Below the pieces are notes generated by a model. That model searched no databases, was not told the DNA's origin, and was given only the letters and a program-made list of their open reading frames with translations. Shown here one piece after another: positions 48,318 to 57,637 of a stretch of 63,097 nucleotides of DNA. Both the position numbers and the translations under genes were made by a program. The stretch's first letter is position 1; the number at the start of each line of letters is the position of its first letter. The DNA is from Pseudomonas mangrovi. GTDB lineage: Bacteria; Pseudomonadota; Gammaproteobacteria; Pseudomonadales; Pseudomonadaceae. The stretch spans positions 1-63,097 of the forward strand of contig NZ_QASN01000016.1 in the NCBI RefSeq assembly GCF_003052585.1. The letters are read 5' to 3'.

Positions 48318-48578
48318 TCAGCAGAGCAGAGTGCCCTGCTCGTGATCGGGTTCGTCGCCCGGCACCGGCAGCGCGGCATTGTACGCGGCGATAAGGCTCC
48401 TGGCCCGCTCGGCCTGCTCCGCCGCCACCAGCAACCCCAGCAGGCCCAGAGCCGGCAGCTCGCCAATCGCGCCCAACAGATCACTGCCCACGACGCGCGC
48501 CTCGATGCCTTCGGTCTCGAGCATGCCGACCAGCATCTGCGCTTCCATCAGGTCCCGTGGCTCATAGATTCTCAGCAT
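48318..48578 (-). CDS. DUF2007 domain protein
   Basis: An 86-residue protein with the DUF2007 (signal-transducing-like) pattern: RIYEPRDLMEAQMLVGMLET, then GIEARVVGSDLLGAIGELPA and a closing VAAEQAERARSLI. AGGAG lies 5 nt before the ATG. Cytoplasmic, function unknown; related domains resemble PII-type ferredoxin-like folds. It is followed by the SRAP gene on the same strand (30 bp). Confidence 0.8.
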   Translation of the reverse strand: MLRIYEPRDLMEAQMLVGMLETEGIEARVVGSDLLGAIGELPALGLLGLLVAAEQAERARSLIAAYNAALPVPGDEPDHEQGTLLC

Positions 48579-48716
48579 GCAGACTCCTGCTCCGGCCCGC
48601 GTCGCTTCGCTGCAGGTGGCCGACTGTGACTTGGCGCTATAATCGCCGGTCTATTGCTGGCCCCTCACCCCAGGGGCCACACCTTTCTGCAACCGAACCA
48701 ACCAATAGAGAGCATG

Positions 48717-49880
48717 ATGGGCGAGTTCGATGCCATCCGACCGTACAACGACACCGAAGTCCCTGCCGTGCTGGCGCGCCTGCTCGCCGACCCCGCCTTT
48801 CTTGCGGTGCTCGCGCGCTTTCGCTTCCCGCGCCTGGCCGGCCCGCTTGGCTGGCTGCTCAAACCTCTTATAGCTCATCGCCTGCGCCGCGAGTTCGGCA
48901 GCAGCGCCTCGGTTCACAGCCTGCAGGAAAAGATCGAGGCCTACATCGACCGCACCATCGACAAGGCCACCGACGGCGTGACCTTCTCCGGCACCGAGAA
49001 CCTGGCCTCCGGCAGCGCCTACCTGTTCCTGGCCAACCATCGCGACATCGTCATGGACCCGGCCTTCGTCAACTACGTGGTCTTTCACAACGGGCTCAAG
49101 ACCCCACGCATCGCCATCGGCGACAACCTCTTGCAGAAGCCCTTCGTCAGCGACCTGATGCGCCTGAACAAGAGCTTCATCGTGCATCGTTCGATCACCG
49201 GCCGGCGCGAGAAGCTCGCCAGCTACCAGTTGCTGTCGGCCTACATCAATCATTCGATTCGCGAGGATGGCGAGTCGATCTGGATCGCCCAGGCCGAAGG
49301 CCGTGCCAAGGACGGTGACGATCGCACCGACTCGGCGATCCTCAAGATGTTCCACATGAGCCGCAAGGACGAGCCCTTCGCCGAGGTGATCGCCAGGCTC
49401 AACCTGACACCGGTGTCGATCAGCTACGAGTACGACCCTTGCGACCAGGCCAAGGCGCGCGAGCTGTACATCCGCGCCACCACGGGAACCTACGAGAAGG
49501 CGCCCGGCGAAGACGACGCCAGCATCGCGCTGGGCATCACCGGCTACAAGGGCCGGGTACACCTGCACTTCAACAGCCAGCCGGGTGCAACCTTCGAGGA
49601 CGCCAAGCAACTCGCCGCGGAGATGGATCGACAGATTCTCACCGGCTACCGGCTTTTCCCGGTGCACTACCTGGCCTACGCCCAGTGGCAGGACGCCGAC
49701 CCGCAGCTGCAGGTCCCGGCGGCCAGCACGCTGTTCGGCAGCGCCGAACTGGAAAAGGCCACCCGGGAGTGGCAACGCCGCCTGCAGGCCTGCCCGGAAG
49801 AGCAGCGCCCCTACCTGGTGATGCAGTACGCCATGCCGGTCCGCAACCAGTACCGCATTCGCGCAGGGCTGCCGCTCTGA
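48717..49880 (+). CDS. PlsB/PlsC superfamily acyltransferase
   Basis: A 387-residue protein with the acyltransferase HX4D motif in ANHRDIVMDPAF (about 107-118), then FIVHRSITGRREK and IWIAQAEGRAKDG, the substrate block that corresponds to PEGTR. The C-terminal third (KGRVHLHFNSQPG onward) is typical of a longer, uncharacterised proteobacterial group. It probably acylates a lipid, acceptor unknown. There are two adjacent ATGs (48714, 48717); the second has AGAG at 6 nt and is preferred. Confidence 0.82.
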   Translation: MGEFDAIRPYNDTEVPAVLARLLADPAFLAVLARFRFPRLAGPLGWLLKPLIAHRLRREFGSSASVHSLQEKIEAYIDRTIDKATDGVTFSGTENLASGSAYLFLANHRDIVMDPAFVNYVVFHNGLKTPRIAIGDNLLQKPFVSDLMRLNKSFIVHRSITGRREKLASYQLLSAYINHSIREDGESIWIAQAEGRAKDGDDRTDSAILKMFHMSRKDEPFAEVIARLNLTPVSISYEYDPCDQAKARELYIRATTGTYEKAPGEDDASIALGITGYKGRVHLHFNSQPGATFEDAKQLAAEMDRQILTGYRLFPVHYLAYAQWQDADPQLQVPAASTLFGSAELEKATREWQRRLQACPEEQRPYLVMQYAMPVRNQYRIRAGLPL

Positions 49881-49883
49881 GCT

Positions 49884-50150
49884 CTATAGGTGCGTACTGA
49901 ACCAGGACAGCGCCAGTGCGGCGGCGAGGGAGAAGCTGGAGAAGCGGTAGAAGAACAGGTTGATGCGTGCGCCTGGCGCTTCCCCGGCGAAGCTGCCGCG
50001 CTCGGCGGCAAATAGCGTGGCGGCACGCGATTCGCGCAGCCGAGTGGCGAGCAGCAACCAGCTACCAGCCAACGCCAGGAACAGGGCGACCGCATTGAGC
50101 GCCTGACCAGGATGGCCGGCGACGAAACTCCAGAGGGATTGCACTGACAT
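49884..50150 (-). CDS. small membrane protein, unknown
   Basis: An 88-residue protein with two hydrophobic segments (about 17-36 and 68-86): ALNAVALFLALAGSWLLLAT and FSLAAALALSWF. The start at 50150 is an ATG; a GTG 12 bases upstream is possible. It is codirectional with nothing nearby and converges on the acyltransferase gene with only 3 bp between them. Function unknown. Confidence 0.6.
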   Translation of the reverse strand: MSVQSLWSFVAGHPGQALNAVALFLALAGSWLLLATRLRESRAATLFAAERGSFAGEAPGARINLFFYRFSSFSLAAALALSWFSTHL

Positions 50151-50378
50151 CGAACGTTCCACGCGGGCGGCTAGGCCCTACTGCTGAGGTAGCGAGGCCA
50201 GCAATGGCCAGCGACATTTTCGGGCGCGGATTCTACCCAACAGCCGCCGCCAGCGGCGGCCACGACGACAAACGGCGCATGATTTTCCAACCGCGACTGC
50301 ACCTGATGCCGCAGCGAGTTACGAAAACGCCCCGCAGAACAGCCGCTGCCGAGCAGCCAGCGCCTTTCGCCATACCCC

Positions 50379-50406
50379 AAAAGCCCCGTCGAGACGGGGC
50401 CTTTTT
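50379..50406 (-). terminator. terminator of the YajG-type lipoprotein gene
   Basis: GCCCCGTC pairs with GACGGGGC around GA, with T-tracts on both sides (minus strand TTTT, plus strand TTTTT). It lies just past the stop at 50412. Confidence 0.85.
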
Positions 50407-50411
50407 CATCG

Positions 50412-50996
50412 TCACTCGGCGAGTAGCTCGCCCAGCGTCGGGTCCTTGAATGCACGGGTCAGTGCATCACTCAATACATCGCTGACCAGCTTGGTGTTGG
50501 TCGCCTGGTTTGGCGCCATGCCGAAGCGCTGATTCAGCGACGAACCGTAACGACCGGTGTAGCGCCGGCGCGAATTCTGCACATCGACACGGATCGAGGC
50601 CTTGAGATCGGCTTCGGTCACGTACAGACCCTCCTTGGGCGACTGGTACTTGAGGTCGGCCAGGGTGAAAGTGATCTGCGGTGCGTTATAGGCATTGGCC
50701 GTCGGCGTGAAGCCCAGCAGGCGCACACCAGCCTCGGCCTGGGCCTGCAGCTTCGGCAGGATGTCCTTGGAGCTCACGCTGATGGTGCTGGTCTCCGGAT
50801 ACAGGCCACCACGGGTACCCAGATTCGGCGATGCGCGACCGTCAACGACCTTGACCACTACCGGCTGGCCCTGACCCACGGCGGTGACGGGCGCATTGAT
50901 CTTCACTTGCGGGCTGAGCGCCTGAGGACTGTGGGCACAGCCGCCGAGAGCCAGGGCGAAAACAGCGATCAGACCGAACAACGGACGAGGCAGCAT
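50412..50996 (-). CDS. YajG family lipoprotein
   Basis: A 194-residue lipoprotein with lipobox ALGGC (C20). Body resembles YajG: VKINAPVTAVGQGQPVVVKV, DGRASPNLGTRGG, ITFTLADLKYQ and a C-terminal DVLSDALTRAFKDPTLGELL. No charged +2 residue, so outer-membrane sorting is likely. In E. coli yajG lies near ampG; here no ampG is adjacent. GGAG precedes the ATG. Confidence 0.85.
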   Translation of the reverse strand: MLPRPLFGLIAVFALALGGCAHSPQALSPQVKINAPVTAVGQGQPVVVKVVDGRASPNLGTRGGLYPETSTISVSSKDILPKLQAQAEAGVRLLGFTPTANAYNAPQITFTLADLKYQSPKEGLYVTEADLKASIRVDVQNSRRRYTGRYGSSLNQRFGMAPNQATNTKLVSDVLSDALTRAFKDPTLGELLAE

Positions 50997-51160
50997 CTGT
51001 ATGTCTCCAGGGGATGGATGCGAAAGAGGGCGGCAGTATAACGACCGACGAGCGGCACTGACAGACTGGGCATGGGACCGGCCGGTAGCGCCACGGTTCC
51101 TGTCATACGCATGTCACCACCAGCAGGGATAAAGGACCCCACACCCTGCGGAGGTTAACC

Positions 51161-51394
51161 ATGCTGGCCTTGTACTCCCTGCTGCTGCGTCCACGCACAC
51201 GGCATTTTGCCCTGGTTGATCGACACGGCATCTGTCGGGCCCTGCGCCAGTGTCGCCAGATACCCGAAGGCAGCGACTGGGTCGAAGTCGACGAATGTCT
51301 ACCCACCTGGCTCAACCGTCCCCTACCCGGCAGTGCCTGCGTACAGCCACAGGCAAGCCACGCTCGCGCACGGCGACGCCTGGCGCTGTCCTGA
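51161..51394 (+). CDS. conserved small protein, unknown
   Basis: A 77-residue basic protein (LLLRPRTRHFALVDRHGICR, then QIPEGSDWVEVDECLPTWLN). GGAGG lies 6 nt before the ATG, which strongly supports translation. No signal peptide or membrane segment. I do not recognise a named domain; I believe similar short proteins occur in other pseudomonads, but that is from memory. It converges on mqo. Confidence 0.6.
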   Translation: MLALYSLLLRPRTRHFALVDRHGICRALRQCRQIPEGSDWVEVDECLPTWLNRPLPGSACVQPQASHARARRRLALS

Positions 51395-51420
51395 GGCGAC
51401 GCGTCAGCCGCAGCAGAATG

Positions 51421-51445
51421 CAAAAGGCCGCTCCGAAGAGCGGCC
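51421..51445 (-). terminator. terminator of mqo
   Basis: On the minus strand GGCCGCTC, UUCG tetraloop, GAGCGGCC, then TTTT. It lies about 20 bp past the mqo stop. Confidence 0.85.
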
Positions 51446-51466
51446 TGTGCGAGCAAGTCGGCTGAC

Positions 51467-52969
51467 TCAGACGTCGGCAGGCTGATCCAGCAGCAGGGTG
51501 GCGCAGTTGCGTGCCTGCACCTCGCGATAAAGCTCGGCGTCGGCGGTCAGCTCCTTCACCGTGGCCGGGATCATCTGCTTCAGGCGCGCAGACCACTCCT
51601 CACTGCCCAGCCGTTCGGCAAAGCAGCGCTTGAGCAGATCAAGCATCGCCGAGACCGACACCGAAGCACCGGGCGACGCGCCGAGCAGGGCCGCAAGGCT
51701 GCCATCGGCAGCCGCGACGATCTCGGTGCCGAACTCCAGCTTGCCGCCGTTTTCCGAGTCCTTCTTGATGATCTGTACGCGCTGGCCAGCCACCTCCAGG
51801 CGCCAGTCCTCACTGCGCGCCTGCGGATAGAACTTGCGCAGCGCATCCAGGCGCTCTTCCTGGGACTGCATGACCTGGCCGATCAGATAGCGGGTCAGGT
51901 CCATGTTGTCGCGCGCCACCGCCAGCATCGGCAGGATGTTGCCGGCACGTACCGACAGCGGCAGATCGAGGAAGGAACCATTCTTCAGGAACTTGGTGGT
52001 GAAACCGGCGTAGGGCCCGAACAGCAGCGATTTCTTGCCATCGACCACACGGGTATCCAGGTGCGGTACCGACATCGGCGGCGAACCGACCTCGGCCTGG
52101 CTGTAGACCTTGGCCTGGTGCTGCTCGACCACTTCCGGGTTGTCGCAGCGCAGCCACTGGCCGCTGACCGGAAAACCACCGTAACCCTTGCTTTCCGGAA
52201 TGCCTGACATCTGCAGCAGCGGCAAGGCCGCACCACCTGCGCCAAGGAAGACAAAGGGCGCGCTGACGGTACGCGAGGCACCGCTGCGAGTGTCCTTGAC
52301 CTTGACTTTCCAGCCCTCGCCGGCGCGCTCGAGGTCGACGACCTTCTGGTTATAGAGAACCTGGGCGCCATCCAGCGAGTTGAGATACTTGAGCAACTGA
52401 TGGGTGAGCGCACCGAAGTTGACGTCGGTGCCACCGGTCACCCGGGTCGCGGCGATGCGCTCGTCGGCCGCACGGCCGGGCATCATCAGCGGCATCCACT
52501 GCTCAAGGGTGGCGCGATCTTCGGAGTATTCCATCTCGGCAAAGCAATGATGGCCGCGCAGGCTCTCGAAGCGCTTCTTCAGGTAGGCCACACCCTCCTC
52601 GCCCCTGACGAAGCTCAGGTGCGGAACCGGGTTGATGAACTTGCGCGGCGACTCGAAGGCGCCCTTGGCCACCAGATAGGACCAGAACTGCCGGGAGACC
52701 TCGAACATGCCATTGATGTTGATGGCCTTCTTGGTGTCGATGCTGCCGTCTTCGCCTTCCGGGGTGTAGTTCAGCTCGCACAGACCGGCATGACCGGTAC
52801 CGGCGTTGTTCCAGGGATTGGAGCTTTCGGTGGCGTCCGAGTCCATCAGTTCGACCAGCTCGAGACGCAGGCTTGGGTCCAGCTCCTTGAGCAGGACCGC
52901 CAGCGTCGCACTCATGATGCCCGCGCCGACCAACACCACATCAACTGCCTGGTTTTCGTGTTGCGCCAT
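51467..52969 (-). CDS. mqo: malate:quinone oxidoreductase
   Basis: A 500-residue FAD-dependent enzyme that oxidises malate and reduces quinone at the membrane. The dinucleotide-binding motif [16 protein letters not shown] is at about 9-24, followed by [20 protein letters not shown] and the later [14 protein letters not shown] and [10 protein letters not shown] segments typical of Mqo. The start at 52969 ([10 protein letters not shown]) is supported by AGAAGG 3 nt upstream; the upstream 67 codons in the same frame look non-coding. It lies next to the PA4642-family gene, as I recall from P. aeruginosa. Confidence 0.95.
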   Translation of the reverse strand: MAQHENQAVDVVLVGAGIMSATLAVLLKELDPSLRLELVELMDSDATESSNPWNNAGTGHAGLCELNYTPEGEDGSIDTKKAININGMFEVSRQFWSYLVAKGAFESPRKFINPVPHLSFVRGEEGVAYLKKRFESLRGHHCFAEMEYSEDRATLEQWMPLMMPGRAADERIAATRVTGGTDVNFGALTHQLLKYLNSLDGAQVLYNQKVVDLERAGEGWKVKVKDTRSGASRTVSAPFVFLGAGGAALPLLQMSGIPESKGYGGFPVSGQWLRCDNPEVVEQHQAKVYSQAEVGSPPMSVPHLDTRVVDGKKSLLFGPYAGFTTKFLKNGSFLDLPLSVRAGNILPMLAVARDNMDLTRYLIGQVMQSQEERLDALRKFYPQARSEDWRLEVAGQRVQIIKKDSENGGKLEFGTEIVAAADGSLAALLGASPGASVSVSAMLDLLKRCFAERLGSEEWSARLKQMIPATVKELTADAELYREVQARNCATLLLDQPADV

Positions 52970-53402
52970 TACCCTTCTCCAAGAACTCAACAAAAGCTGA
53001 CGGCCGCGCGCAGGCGTCCGCACCGAATCTTGTTCAGTCAGAGGTTCTCTCGGATCAGGAGACGACCCAGGCGAACTCAATGACCGCCATGCCTCGTTAG
53101 AGCGGCCTGGGCGGGACTTGACCTGGGCAAGCGCGTGAATACGCAACTCGTACAACGGAGCCTGGAGCAAGGGGTAGCAGCTCTACAGGTACCAGTTTGC
53201 AGACACTAGGTTCAGTCATCCGCTGGCGGCGGTCCGTGCTTGTGACACAGACCCATGGGCGCCGGGCATGGTTTTCGGCGCGCACAATACCACTAAGGCT
53301 CAAGAAAAACGAAAATATTGATTTTTCCTTCTCAACGCACCGAGATTGCTTCTTTTCGGTGCTTTCTTCGCCCCGTTCCGTCGGGGCAAAGTGCCGATTC
53401 CA
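52970..53402. other. intergenic region upstream of mqo
   Basis: 433 bp without a gene. There is an AT-rich patch (about 53300-53338) that could hold the mqo promoter, and a weak hairpin at 53370-53387. Confidence 0.5.
53370..53387 (-). terminator. weak hairpin after the PA4642-family gene
   Basis: GCCCCG pairs with CGGGGC around a 6 nt loop, 16 bp past the stop. No good T-run. Confidence 0.4.
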
Positions 53403-53690
53403 TCAGCCGCGCGCGGCCTTGATGACCTCGATATAGGGTTCCGCCATGCGCTGATCGCGGATCAGCGCGATGAAGTCGTTGCCCTGGCTGTCGCAAGCCT
53501 TGAGGTCGTAGCCAGCTTCGACGAAGAAGCCGACAAAACGTTCGAAATCATCCACGCGCAAACCACGGTAGGCCTTGATCAGCTTGTGCAGCGCGGGGGG
53601 GGTATCGTCCGCCGGCTCTACCGCAAGAAAGAGCTTGATCGCATCGTCGCCGATCTCTTCACCGATCACCTGCTTCTTGTCTTTGCGCAT
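53403..53690 (-). CDS. PA4642 family protein
   Basis: A 95-residue soluble protein (GDDAIKLFLAVEPADDTPPA, LHKLIKAYRGLRVDDFERFV, GFFVEAGYDLKACDSQGNDF) matching the small Pseudomonas family named after PA4642. Function unknown. It lies upstream of mqo on the same strand, but 433 bp apart, so they are probably separate transcripts. Confidence 0.8.
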   Translation of the reverse strand: MRKDKKQVIGEEIGDDAIKLFLAVEPADDTPPALHKLIKAYRGLRVDDFERFVGFFVEAGYDLKACDSQGNDFIALIRDQRMAEPYIEVIKAARG

Positions 53691-53936
53691 CGTCCGCTAC
53701 CGCCAGCTGAATTGAAGGGCGGCGATTTTACCCCCGCCCGGCTTGGCGCTCAACGCGCAAATCGGCGTGGGTCGCGGGCTGGGCGCATTGCGCCGCAGAT
53801 CCATCGAGCGCGCCATAAGACCAAAGGATAGCCGGCTGCAGCCGCTGCGCTGGCTTGAGCGCTGGACAGCCGTGGCATGCCGGCAGTACAACCACGCAGT
53901 GCTCCCCGCGCGGGAGCGCCGCCCGCAGGAGCCTCG

Positions 53937-55676
53937 ATGTCGCGCTTTGCCATTCCGCTGTTCAGTGCCGTGCGCCAGGCGCTGGCGGCAGGCTATTCAC
54001 TTAAGGCGCTACGCGGCGACCTGATCGCCGGCATCACCGTCGGCATCATTGCCATTCCGCTGGCCATGGCCCTGGCCATCGCGGTCGGTGCGCCGCCGCA
54101 GCACGGCCTCTATACCGTGCTGATCGGTGCCCCGCTGATCGCCCTGTTCGGCGGTTCGCGCTTCAACATCTCCGGCCCCACCGCAGCCTTCGTGGTGATA
54201 CTGCTGCCGATCACGATCCGCTTCGGCCTCGGCGGACTGCTGCTGTGCAGCATGCTGGCCGGACTTATTCTGATCGCCATGGGCCTGCTGCGCGCCGGTC
54301 GTCTGGTGGAGTTCGTGCCCTATCCGGTGACCCTGGGCTTCACCGCCGGCATCGGTATCGTCATCGCCACGCTGCAGATCAAGGACCTGCTGGGATTGAG
54401 CTATGCCGGCCAGCCGCAGCACTTCACCGATCACCTGCAGGCCATCGGTGGAGCCCTGCCGAGCATCCAGCCCGGCGATGCGCTGGTCGCCCTGGGCTGC
54501 CTGCTGGTGCTGATCCTCTGGCCGCGCTGGATACCCAGGGTGCCCGGGCACCTGGCTGCACTGCTGGTCGGCGCTCTGCTCGGCCTGGCCCTGGAAGCCG
54601 CCGGCCTGCCCGTCGCGACCCTCGGCGAGCGCTTCAGCTACGAACTGGATGGAGTCGTGCAGCCGGGCATCCCGCCCCTGCTGCCGGAGTTCGCCTGGCC
54701 CTGGCTACTCGCCGGGCCCGACGGTGCACCGCTGGTGCTGTCCTTCGAACTGTTCCGGCAACTGCTCGCCCCGGCGTTCGCCATCGCCATGCTCGGTGCC
54801 ATCGAGTCGCTGCTCTGCGCGGTGGTCGCCGATGGCATGACCGGCTCCCGCCACGACCCCAACGCCGAACTGATCGGCCAGGGCATCGGCAACCTGGTTG
54901 CGCCGCTGTTCGGCGGCATCACTGCCACCGCAGCGATAGCCCGCAGCGCCGCGAGCATCCGCGCCGGCGCCTTCTCGCCACTGGCGGCGATCATCCATGC
55001 CGGTGTGGTCCTGGCGGCGATGCTGCTGCTCGCCCCGCTGTTCAGCTATCTGCCGATGGCCGCTCTGGCTGCCCTGCTGCTGATGGTCGCCTGGAACATG
55101 AGCGAGGCAGGCCATGTACTGCATACGCTGCGGGTGGCGCCGCGCGGTGACGTACTGGTGCTGCTGGTGTGCCTGGTCCTGACGGTGCTGTTCGACATGG
55201 TGCTGGCGGTGAGCGTCGGCCTGCTGCTGGCCGCCGGGCTGTTCATCAAACGCATGAGCGAGCTGACCGATACCGCCGCGCTACCCCGCCGCCTGGACAT
55301 GTCGCAGCAGGACCTGCCGGATGCAGTGCAGGCCTACAGCATCCGCGGCCCGCTGTTCTTCGGTGCAGCGGAGAAGGCGCTCAGCGTGTTGCGCCGCTTC
55401 AACCCGGCCATTCGCGTGGTGATCGTTGAAATGGGCGCGGTGCCGCTGCTGGACATGACCGCCCTGGCGGCACTGGAGAACATCCTGCGCGACTATCGCA
55501 AGCAGGGCATCGCCCTGATCCTGGTCGGCGCCAATCCGCGGGTGCGCCTTAAGCTGCGCCGCGCCGGCATCCATCGGCATGATCACCGGTTGACCTACGT
55601 GCGTACCCTGGCCCAGGCCCGCGAGCGGGCGCTGCGCTGGCTGGGTGAGGACGCGGCGGTCCCTCAGTCGAACTGA
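53937..55676 (+). CDS. SulP family anion transporter with STAS domain (DauA-like)
   Basis: A 579-residue SLC26/SulP transporter: about 12-14 membrane segments (25-430), with the family block SRFNISGPTAAFVVILLP (about 75-92), GGITATAAIARSAASIRAGA and a C-terminal STAS domain (about 450-560; YSIRGPLFFGAAEKAL, VVIVEMGAVPLLDMTALAAL). Members transport sulfate, bicarbonate or C4-dicarboxylates; DauA of E. coli takes up succinate. Neighbouring mqo is suggestive of C4-acid use but does not prove it. AGGAG is 5 nt before the ATG at 53937. Its 3' end overlaps the WbuC-like gene by 13 bp. Confidence 0.9.
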   Translation: MSRFAIPLFSAVRQALAAGYSLKALRGDLIAGITVGIIAIPLAMALAIAVGAPPQHGLYTVLIGAPLIALFGGSRFNISGPTAAFVVILLPITIRFGLGGLLLCSMLAGLILIAMGLLRAGRLVEFVPYPVTLGFTAGIGIVIATLQIKDLLGLSYAGQPQHFTDHLQAIGGALPSIQPGDALVALGCLLVLILWPRWIPRVPGHLAALLVGALLGLALEAAGLPVATLGERFSYELDGVVQPGIPPLLPEFAWPWLLAGPDGAPLVLSFELFRQLLAPAFAIAMLGAIESLLCAVVADGMTGSRHDPNAELIGQGIGNLVAPLFGGITATAAIARSAASIRAGAFSPLAAIIHAGVVLAAMLLLAPLFSYLPMAALAALLLMVAWNMSEAGHVLHTLRVAPRGDVLVLLVCLVLTVLFDMVLAVSVGLLLAAGLFIKRMSELTDTAALPRRLDMSQQDLPDAVQAYSIRGPLFFGAAEKALSVLRRFNPAIRVVIVEMGAVPLLDMTALAALENILRDYRKQGIALILVGANPRVRLKLRRAGIHRHDHRLTYVRTLAQARERALRWLGEDAAVPQSN

Positions 55677-56134
55677 CTGCGCATCCAGGCCAGATAGGCG
55701 GCGGCAGCCGGCTCACCCTCGCGCGGCGCCCAGGGAGCCAGCTCGCCCTCCGCGACCGGCCGATAGGGGCCGGCCTTGGCTTCGAACAGGATGCTGTCCG
55801 GCTCGAGCACCACCAGCGCGTGGAACTCACCCGGCGGCAGGTCGACGCCGATGCACTCGCCGCCCGCCTCCAGCAGCCGCTTGCCGAGCACCTGGCCGTC
55901 TGCATCGAACAGCAACAGCCCGAGCCGGCCCTTGAGCACCAGCAGTGCCTCGGCCTTATCCGCGCAAAGATGGCGGTGCGGCGGTATGTAGGTATGCGGT
56001 TGCAGCCCGACCGCCATGCGATGACAGGGCTCTTCCATCGCGTGGAAGTTGTGATGCTGGCGCTGACGCGGATTGGCCGCCGATTGCGCGGCCAGTTCGC
56101 TGAACAGCGCCTGATCGAGGTAACGCGGCGGCAT
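55664..56134 (-). CDS. WbuC family cupin-fold metalloprotein
   Basis: A 156-residue cupin: [17 protein letters not shown], then [26 protein letters not shown]-like [20 protein letters not shown] and [20 protein letters not shown]. The histidine/glutamate pattern fits metal binding. WbuC proteins are linked to O-antigen loci in enteric bacteria, but their role is not settled. Here it directly follows hpt: the hpt stop and this ATG overlap (TGATG), so they are translated together. Confidence 0.82.
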   Translation of the reverse strand: MPPRYLDQALFSELAAQSAANPRQRQHHNFHAMEEPCHRMAVGLQPHTYIPPHRHLCADKAEALLVLKGRLGLLLFDADGQVLGKRLLEAGGECIGVDLPPGEFHALVVLEPDSILFEAKAGPYRPVAEGELAPWAPREGEPAAAAYLAWMRSQFD

Positions 56135-56691
56135 CAGAGGCCCTTGACCGCGTAGATACCCGCGGCGTTGCGCCAGTAGCCCTTGTAGTCCATGCCGTAG
56201 CCGAAGATGTAGCGATCGATGCAAGGGAGTCCGACGTAGTCGGCGACCAGATCCGGACGCGCCTTGCGCTCGTGCTCCTTGTTGATCAGTACCGCGGTAT
56301 GCACATGGCTGGCGCCGGCGTGGCGGCAGAAGTCGATGATCGCCGCCAGGGTGTGCCCCTCGTCGAGGATGTCGTCGATGATCAGCACTTCGCGGTCGAT
56401 GAAGGAGATTTCCGGCTTGGCCTTCCAGAACAGCTCGCCGCCACTGGTTTCGTTGCGGTAGCGGGTGGCGTGCAGGTAGGACAGCTCCAGCGGGAAATCC
56501 AGCAGCGGCAGCAGCTTGCCGGCGAAGATCAGCCCGCCATTCATCACGCAGAAGACCACCGGGTTGCGCTCGGCCAGTTCGCCATTGATCTGCTGTGCGA
56601 CCTGGGCAATGGCCCGCTCGACGTCGGCGTTGTCGTACAGACAGTCGGCTTCGGCCATGACTTGACGGATATGCGCGAGATCAACGGACAT
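56134..56691 (-). CDS. hpt: hypoxanthine-guanine phosphoribosyltransferase
   Basis: A 185-residue PRTase. The PRPP-binding motif is [15 protein letters not shown] (101-115), and the earlier [14 protein letters not shown] and [14 protein letters not shown] segments match the bacterial Hpt subgroup. It salvages hypoxanthine and guanine with PRPP. The start at 56691 ([12 protein letters not shown]) is chosen; the very long frame to 58062 reads antisense through upp and uraA and is not coding. It diverges from upp. Confidence 0.93.
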   Translation of the reverse strand: MSVDLAHIRQVMAEADCLYDNADVERAIAQVAQQINGELAERNPVVFCVMNGGLIFAGKLLPLLDFPLELSYLHATRYRNETSGGELFWKAKPEISFIDREVLIIDDILDEGHTLAAIIDFCRHAGASHVHTAVLINKEHERKARPDLVADYVGLPCIDRYIFGYGMDYKGYWRNAAGIYAVKGL

Positions 56692-56997
56692 GACTACTCC
56701 AGGGCAAGGGGCGAAAACGGGACGCGGCGACACTGGCGGACAGACGGCGACGAACGGCCAATCTACCCGGCCGGCCGCAAGGCCGCACAGCGCGCGGGAA
56801 AAGCGGCGCACGTTACCCAGCCTGCGCAGGCAGGGCAAGTCTTGCAAGAGCGCCGCCTGCCGGAACCGACGTCCGGCCGCTACAGCAACGCGTGCGGGCG
56901 CGGCGCGCTCGGCGGCGCTCCCGCACGCTTGCGTTGGCTGCCGCGGGACGGTCTGGATTACTCTAGCGCGGTTTTCTGCCGTGCCCTGGAGCCAGCC
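56692..56997. other. divergent region between hpt and upp
   Basis: 306 bp holding both promoters. A GC-rich imperfect inverted segment (around 56895-56935, GCGTGCGGGCGCGG ... CTCCCGCACGCTTGCG) precedes upp and could be an attenuator or operator; it is not proven. Confidence 0.4.
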
Positions 56998-57636
56998 ATG
57001 CCCATCCGCGAAATCCGCCACCCCTTGATCCGCCACAAGATCGGTCTGATGCGCCGCGCCGATATCAGCACCAAGAACTTCCGCGAACTGGCCCAGGAGG
57101 TCGGCGCGCTGCTGACCTACGAGGCAACCCAGGACCTGCCGCTGGAAAACTGCGCGATCGCCGGCTGGTGCGGCGAGGTACAGGTGGAGAAGATCGCCGG
57201 CAAGAAGATCACCGTGGTACCGATCCTGCGCGCCGGCATCGGCATGCTCGACGGCGTGCTCAGCCTGATCCCCAGCGCCAAGGTCAGCGTGGTAGGCCTG
57301 GCGCGCAACGAGGAAACCCTGCAGGCGGATACCTACCTGGAGAAGCTGGTGCGCGAGCTGGACCAGCGCATGGCGCTGATCATCGACCCGATGCTGGCCA
57401 CCGGCGGCTCGATGATCGCCACCATCGACATGCTGAAGAAGGCCGGCTGCCGCGAGATTCGTGCGCTGGTTCTGGTCGCCGCGCCCGAGGGCATCGCGGC
57501 CGTCGACGCCGCCCACCCGGACGTGCAGGTCTTCACCGCCTCGATCGATTCGCACCTCAACGAGCAGGGCTACATCATTCCCGGCCTGGGCGATGCCGGC
57601 GACAAGATCTTCGGCACCAAGCAGAAGGACGCCTGA
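56998..57636 (+). CDS. upp: uracil phosphoribosyltransferase
   Basis: A 212-residue PRTase that makes UMP from uracil and PRPP. Landmarks are [20 protein letters not shown] (4-23), [17 protein letters not shown], the PRPP loop [15 protein letters not shown] and the closing [16 protein letters not shown]. The reading frame extends upstream, but the family start is at 56998. It is followed by uraA after 1 bp, so the two form an operon for uracil uptake and salvage. Confidence 0.95.
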   Translation: MPIREIRHPLIRHKIGLMRRADISTKNFRELAQEVGALLTYEATQDLPLENCAIAGWCGEVQVEKIAGKKITVVPILRAGIGMLDGVLSLIPSAKVSVVGLARNEETLQADTYLEKLVRELDQRMALIIDPMLATGGSMIATIDMLKKAGCREIRALVLVAAPEGIAAVDAAHPDVQVFTASIDSHLNEQGYIIPGLGDAGDKIFGTKQKDA

Positions 57637-57637
57637 C